A stretch of DNA of 15,096 nt from Scybalousia_A sp964639765. GTDB lineage: Bacteria > Bacteroidota > Bacteroidia > Bacteroidales > P3. The DNA lies in contig CAZXEN010000036.1 in the NCBI GenBank assembly GCA_964639765.1, positions 1-15,096 on the forward strand, given 5' to 3'. Below are positions 15,022 through 15,096 of this stretch, in pieces (the first letter of the stretch is position 1; each line of letters begins with the position of its first letter). A program made the position numbers and the translations under genes. The notes under the pieces were generated by a model. It searched no databases and was not told where the DNA came from. It saw only the letters and a program-made list of their open reading frames with translations.

Positions 15022-15096
15022 CAAAAAATCCTTATAACTACTAAAATAATTAATAAAAATAAAAAAAGAAGGGGACTTGTAAAGTATGTAAACAAA

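Overview
The window looks like a chromosomal piece of an AT-rich Bacteroidota, most likely Bacteroidales. Four things point there: promoters of the TAnnTTTG type, a giant secreted protein with a gliding-motility/type IX secretion (T9SS) type-B C-terminal signal, a MurA of the 'GGD' form, and a DUF1703-type AAA-ATPase of the sort found in many copies in Bacteroidales. The exact genus cannot be read from the sequence.

Layout. (1) 1-877, minus strand: two small secreted proteins of unknown function. They overlap by ATGA, have a good promoter in front, and the second runs off the left edge. (2) 1024-4095, minus strand: a 1023-residue T9SS cargo with CUB-like, PKD-like and P-domain-like parts, followed by a perfect 15-bp terminator hairpin. 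(3) 4096-4395: a divergent control region with phased T-tracts and two opposed promoters. (4) 4396-8105, plus strand: a housekeeping-like operon of murA, an arginase-fold protein whose two metal-binding histidines are replaced, and a sigma-54-type response regulator without a DNA-binding domain. (5) 8106-8447: convergent intergenic region. (6) 8448-15000, minus strand: an accessory region. In transcription order it holds a DUF1703-type AAA-ATPase/PD-(D/E)XK protein, a membrane protein with two Rossmann (TrkA-N-like) regions and a RyR-like tail, a stand-alone RyR-domain protein, a 21-bp-period repeat array with a promoter, a soluble M48 metallopeptidase with a zinc ribbon, and a TIR-FGE (SUMF1/C-type-lectin fold) protein.

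The most interesting feature is the 3' end of the TIR-FGE gene (about 8448-8600). It is abruptly GC-rich (72 of 120 bases over 8461-8580, against 38 of 120 over 8641-8760). Its surface-loop residues are encoded almost entirely by NNY codons, within a scaffold shaped like RGGSW...CR.A.R....P......LGFR. This is how the variable region of a diversity-generating retroelement (DGR) looks in FGE/C-type-lectin targets. No reverse transcriptase or template repeat lies in the window, so it would be a remote target.

A working model, inferred only: the diversified FGE domain recognises a ligand, and the TIR domain is an NAD-consuming or signal-making effector, perhaps controlled by the co-transcribed M48 peptidase. 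The neighbouring RyR and membrane-Rossmann-RyR proteins could sense or act on an NAD-derived nucleotide. The two operons lie next to each other on one strand, joined by the 21-bp repeat array, which reads both as a terminator zone for the first and as the upstream control region of the second.
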